Assembly (NCBI GenBank): GCA_030247885.1
Contig: JAPDRO010000030.1
Span: 202,416 to 266,415 of the forward strand
Length of the DNA stretch: 64,000 nt
Source of the DNA: Taxawa tesnikishii (nom. ined.)
Taxonomy: Eukaryota > Ascomycota > Dothideomycetes > Dothideales
Direction: 5' to 3'
The notes beneath the pieces are model-generated. The model had not been told where the DNA came from, did no database searches, and was given only the letters and a program-made list of their open reading frames with translations. Both the position numbers and the translations under genes were made by a program. Below, piece by piece: positions 61,101 through 64,000 of the stretch (position 1 is the first letter of the stretch; each line of letters begins with the position of its first letter).

Positions 61101-62569
61101 GCGGCCACAACACACTTCACGAAATACGCACGAAGCCTGATCGTCCAGCAGAAACTCGATCGAATCGTGATCGACGAATGCCACCTGACGGTGACTGCCG
61201 TTGACTACCGATCGAGCATCGTCGACCTTACTGCGGTCCGCAATCTCAGGACGCAGTTTGTCTACCTGACAGCCACACTGCCTCCGTCCATGAAAGAGGA
61301 GTTTGAGGAGCGCAACTACCTCTACCGTCCGACAACCATCAGAGCATCGAGCAACCGACCCAACATATTCTACATGGTCCGCAGGGCAGACCCTCGCAAA
61401 GGCAGCCTTCTGGAGCAGAGTGCGGTCGAAGCGCAAGACGCGTGGCGCGACTCCGACCTGTTCGATCATTCCCGTGACAAGATCGTCCTATACGTCCGAA
61501 CGTGTGAGGACGCGGACAGCCTGTGCCAACTGCTTGGTTGTGCTGCATACACCGCAAAGAGCGGAACGCCGGAACAGAAGAAGCTCATCGTTGATCGCTG
61601 GATCCATACCTCCGACCGCCCGTATCTCGTTGCCACGACCGCTCTTGCCGAAGGCTTCGACCACGCTCATGTACGTCTGGTCATGAACGTAGGGAGCCGG
61701 ACTCGTTGGTCACCTTCGCGCAGGAGTCGGGTCGGGCCGGCCGCGACGGGATGGAGGCGTACTCGATGGTTCTCCTGCCGGCGACGTGGCAGGCACAGCT
61801 CGAAGACGACGTCGACGTCGGTTCGGAGCAGACGGGCAGCTGCAGGGACGACGTGTCACTTCGCAAGCGACGGGACAAGCAGGCCGTGCACAAGTACTTA
61901 CGAGGCGAGCAATGTTTCCGAACTTCGCTGAGCGAACACCTCGATCTCGCTCAGCACCGAAGGTGGTGCATGCCGGAAGACGTGGCTTGCGACGTCTGCA
62001 AAGCGGCTCACGAGGATCCAATCGCAGCCTCGGACGCGACAAGACGGCAGACCGCCCACACCGGACTCGATCTCATCCAGCAAGAGCGGCTGCAGGCTCA
62101 CTCCGAACTTGTCAACTACCGTCTGGACCTGGCCAGCGTGCGCGGGACATGCTTGCTCTGCCGTGCGATGGACGAGGAATGGAAGCACGAGTTCTCCAAG
62201 TGTGCCCGGCGGCATGAGGTGTTTCACGAGCGCAGTCGAGTACGGCAGCGGCACGAGACACGCGGACGAAAGTGGTTGCGTCCGTACACGAGCTGCTTCT
62301 GGTGCCTAAACCCTCAGTCCATCTGCCAAAGGGCTGAGCTCAGCAAGACCAGTAAGGAAGAAGCGTGTGAGCACGGAGACGTGGTCCTGCCGCTCTGTTA
62401 CGGGATATTCGTGAGCGCCGGAGGAGCCAGATGGCTAGAGGACCACTTCCGGCGCAGATTCGCCGGGGTGGAGGATTTCTTTGACTGGTTGGGAGAGGAG
62501 ACAAGATTTGGAGGCGGAATGGCGGTACAGGGAGTCAGAGTAGCGGCAAAGGCTTTATTGTCGTTCTAA
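58136..62569 (+). pseudogene. Telomere-linked RecQ-family helicase (TLH-like) with OrsD-type N-terminus; three frameshifts
   Basis: One gene of about 1478 codons read through three -1 breaks. N-terminus: CIHCQYAVVPSQLAKHLRVH and CPYICRTPRGMQDHCERQHG, zinc-finger-like pairs of the OrsD-type domain. The middle part resembles a tyrosine-recombinase fold (RESEFFSMTW; LHVSNWRQMSVAI; NHKTRTVNRAYA). Then the helicase: Walker A LPTGAGKSLSF, Ia ILIVPLVSLRADLL, DECH in IVIDECHLTV, III YLTATLPP, IV KIVLYVRTCEDAD, V VATTALAEGFDHA, VI LVTFAQESGRAGRDG. The C-terminal part has CxxC pairs (CDVCK, CLLCR, CFWCL). The breaks at 59495-59498 (G4), 59870-59873 (G4) and 61697-61698 (CC) each vanish if one base is missing. 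The gene reads toward the telomere about 1.4 kb away, the classic position of fungal TLH genes. GC-rich and unaffected by RIP. Truly broken, or intact with consensus errors, cannot be decided here. Confidence 0.88.
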
Positions 62570-62611
62570 GATAGCGAGGTCAGAGACAACTAATAGCAAC
62601 GACCTATAAGA

Positions 62612-62713
62612 AAAACAGAAGAAGTAGTGAAGGAAAAAACAGAAGAAGTAGTGAAGGAAAAAACAGAAGAAGTAGTGAAGGAAAAAACAGAAGAAGTAGC
62701 GAAGGAAAAAAAT
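62612..62713 (+). repeat. 24-bp tandem repeat, about four units, just after the helicase stop
   Basis: AAAAAACAGAAGAAGTAGTG plus AAGG repeats four times. The last unit has one change (GTAGCG) and the array then decays into AAAAAAATAG. Purine-rich. Begins about 43 bp after the helicase stop codon. Confidence 0.93.
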
Positions 62714-63845
62714 AGATAATAGCTTAAGAGGTAAATACGTTAGGTCCTTACTAGCTCCGACAAGCAAGAAAGAGTCCTAACAAAAAGTAAACGCCTAATA
62801 ATAAGTTAGTTAGAGTAGTTAAGAAGAAGTCTAATAGATAAGGAAAGTAACTTAGTTAAATAGACTTAAGCTAAGTTATAAAGAAGTTAAGAAAGAATCC
62901 TAAAGTATAATAAAGTTCTTCTTAAACCTTAGGGATTATATAGGATAATATAGAACTAAGAGTTAGGGTTTAGATAAATAAGGGTAAAAAGTAAGTATAT
63001 AAATGAAGAAGACGATAATCATAGAAAAGCTAAGTTTTAAAGAAAGGAACAATATTTCTCTATATAGGATTTTCAAAAAAAAAGGTAATATTTCTCTCTA
63101 TAACAAGTATAATATTTTAAAGAGAAAAAGATATATCTCTTAAGATAAAAAAAGATAAAAGAAAGAAAAAGAAAAACTAATAGATTTAATAGTAAAGTAA
63201 AAGAAATTAAAGTAAAATAGTGGAATATAAAAAGAAAAAGGAGATTAGTTAAGAATAAGAGAAAAAAAGTAAAAAGGAAAGTAAAGTAAGGGAGGATAAT
63301 ATAAAAGAAAAAGAGAAGATAATAAAAAGAAAAGGTAATAAAAAGAGAAGGAATAAAATAAGTAAGTTAGAAAATAAGAGTTATAATAAGGAAGGAATAA
63401 AGAAAGAAAGTTTAAGTAATAGGGATATAATAATATAGAAATAGAATAAAAGTAAAAAATAGGAAAATAAGAAGAGATAAAATAAAAGAAAGAAAAGAAA
63501 TAAAAGAAAAAAAGTTAAAATAAGAGATTTATAGTAAAAGATAAGGAGTAAAGTAATAGAGATATAGTAATATAAGAATGGAATAATAAATTAGTAGAGT
63601 TAAAGTAATATTTAAAAAGAATAAGAAAGTAATAAAAATATAGTAATAAAGTAATAAAATAATAAAGTAGTAAAGTAGTAAAGTAATAAAATAATAGAGT
63701 AATAAAATAGTAGAGTAATAGAATAGTAGAGTAATAGAGTAGTAAAGTAATAAAGTAGTAGAGTAATAAGATATAAGAAGAATAAAAAGTAGAGAGATAA
63801 AATAGAAAGAAAGAAATAAAGTAGAAAGAGAAAAAAACATTGAAA
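62714..63845 (+). other. Subtelomeric purine-rich, C-poor tract
   Basis: Plus strand is dominated by A and G with T, and from about 63120 onward C is almost absent. Runs such as AAAGAAAAAGAAAAAC and long trains of TAATAAAGTAGTAAAGTAA (63620-63780) occur. The only reading frames are low-complexity. It shows C depletion on one strand only, which differs from RIP (both strands). No gene is supported. Confidence 0.75.
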
Positions 63846-63929
63846 AAGAGAGTGAGTGAGTGAGAGTAAGAATGAGTAAGAATAAGAGTGAGTGAGTGAG
63901 TGAGTGAGTGAGTGAGTGAGTGAGTGGGG
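63846..63929 (+). repeat. GTGA microsatellite adjoining the telomere
   Basis: GAGTGAGTGAGTGAGA, then degenerate GTAAGAAT units, then an uninterrupted GTGA run to about 63926, followed directly by GGGG and the telomere repeats. Confidence 0.95.
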
Positions 63930-64000
63930 TTAGGGTTAGGAGGTTAGGGTTAGGGTTAGGGTTAGGGTTAGGGTTAGGGTTAGGGTTAGGGTTAGGGTTA
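63930..64000 (+). repeat. Telomere, (TTAGGG)n
   Basis: Tandem TTAGGG to the end of the window. One variant unit near the base (TTAGGAGG at about 63936-63943) precedes at least nine perfect units. Orientation (G-rich strand running 5'-3' outward) shows this is the right end of a chromosome. Confidence 0.99.

Noticed and set aside
60684-61469. 261-codon minus-strand frame
   Set aside because: Antisense to the helicase core in GC-rich DNA, where long shadow frames are expected; no domain seen.
63529-63840. Leu/Tyr/Ser-rich minus-strand frame resembling a membrane protein
   Set aside because: Translation of the low-complexity TAATAAAG tract; the apparent hydrophobicity is a base-composition artefact.

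Overview
This window is a chromosome end of a filamentous ascomycete (Pezizomycotina; a dothideomycete would fit, but that is inference). The right edge is a (TTAGGG)n telomere. Most of the window is AT-rich DNA in which CpA/TpG dinucleotides are nearly absent while CpG persists. This is the signature of heavy repeat-induced point mutation (RIP). Islands of normal composition carry fungal genes with short GT..AG introns.

Layout. 1-22.1 kb: RIP-degenerated transposon graveyard with terminal-inverted-repeat (TIR) elements and two minisatellites. 22.1-28.75 kb: gene island with a 2EXR-domain gene, a two-exon hypothetical gene, the 3' remnant of a Baeyer-Villiger monooxygenase and a truncated cytochrome P450. 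28.75-40.65 kb: a second RIP block, including a triple nest (375-bp mini-LTR element inside a pogo-like element inside a 1.85-kb pogo-like element). 40.65-48.8 kb: second gene island with a salicylate/isochorismate-synthase-like gene, a pogo transposase remnant, a degenerate HMG-CoA reductase, a PD-(D/E)XK-like gene, a dynein-intermediate-chain fragment and a small gene carrying four TAG stops. 48.8-57.7 kb: third RIP block with four more TIR-element copies and a second mini-LTR copy. 57.7-64.0 kb: telomere-proximal unit with a telomere-linked RecQ helicase gene reading toward the telomere, then a purine-rich, C-poor tract, a GTGA microsatellite and the telomere.

Three TIR families (called A, B and C here) recur. 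Full copies are 1850-1853 bp, begin and end with TA and encode, before RIP, Tc1/mariner-pogo (Fot1-like) transposases. A and B end in a CCHC knuckle; C ends in a basic KGKR-type tail. Two further pogo elements (D, E) have HTH_psq and DDE_1 relics. A 375-bp element present twice has 76-bp direct terminal repeats, a 5-bp target duplication, a polypurine tract and a tRNA-like (A-box/B-box) core.

The metabolic genes (BVMO, P450, salicylate synthase, HMG-CoA reductase) could be leftovers of one or more subtelomeric secondary-metabolite loci. Only the salicylate-synthase-like gene is near intact. Several genes carry TAG stops explained by C-to-T or G-to-A change, suggesting RIP leaked into single-copy DNA or acted on former duplicates. 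Single-base indels in short homopolymers in the helicase and salicylate-synthase genes may be real decay or consensus errors.
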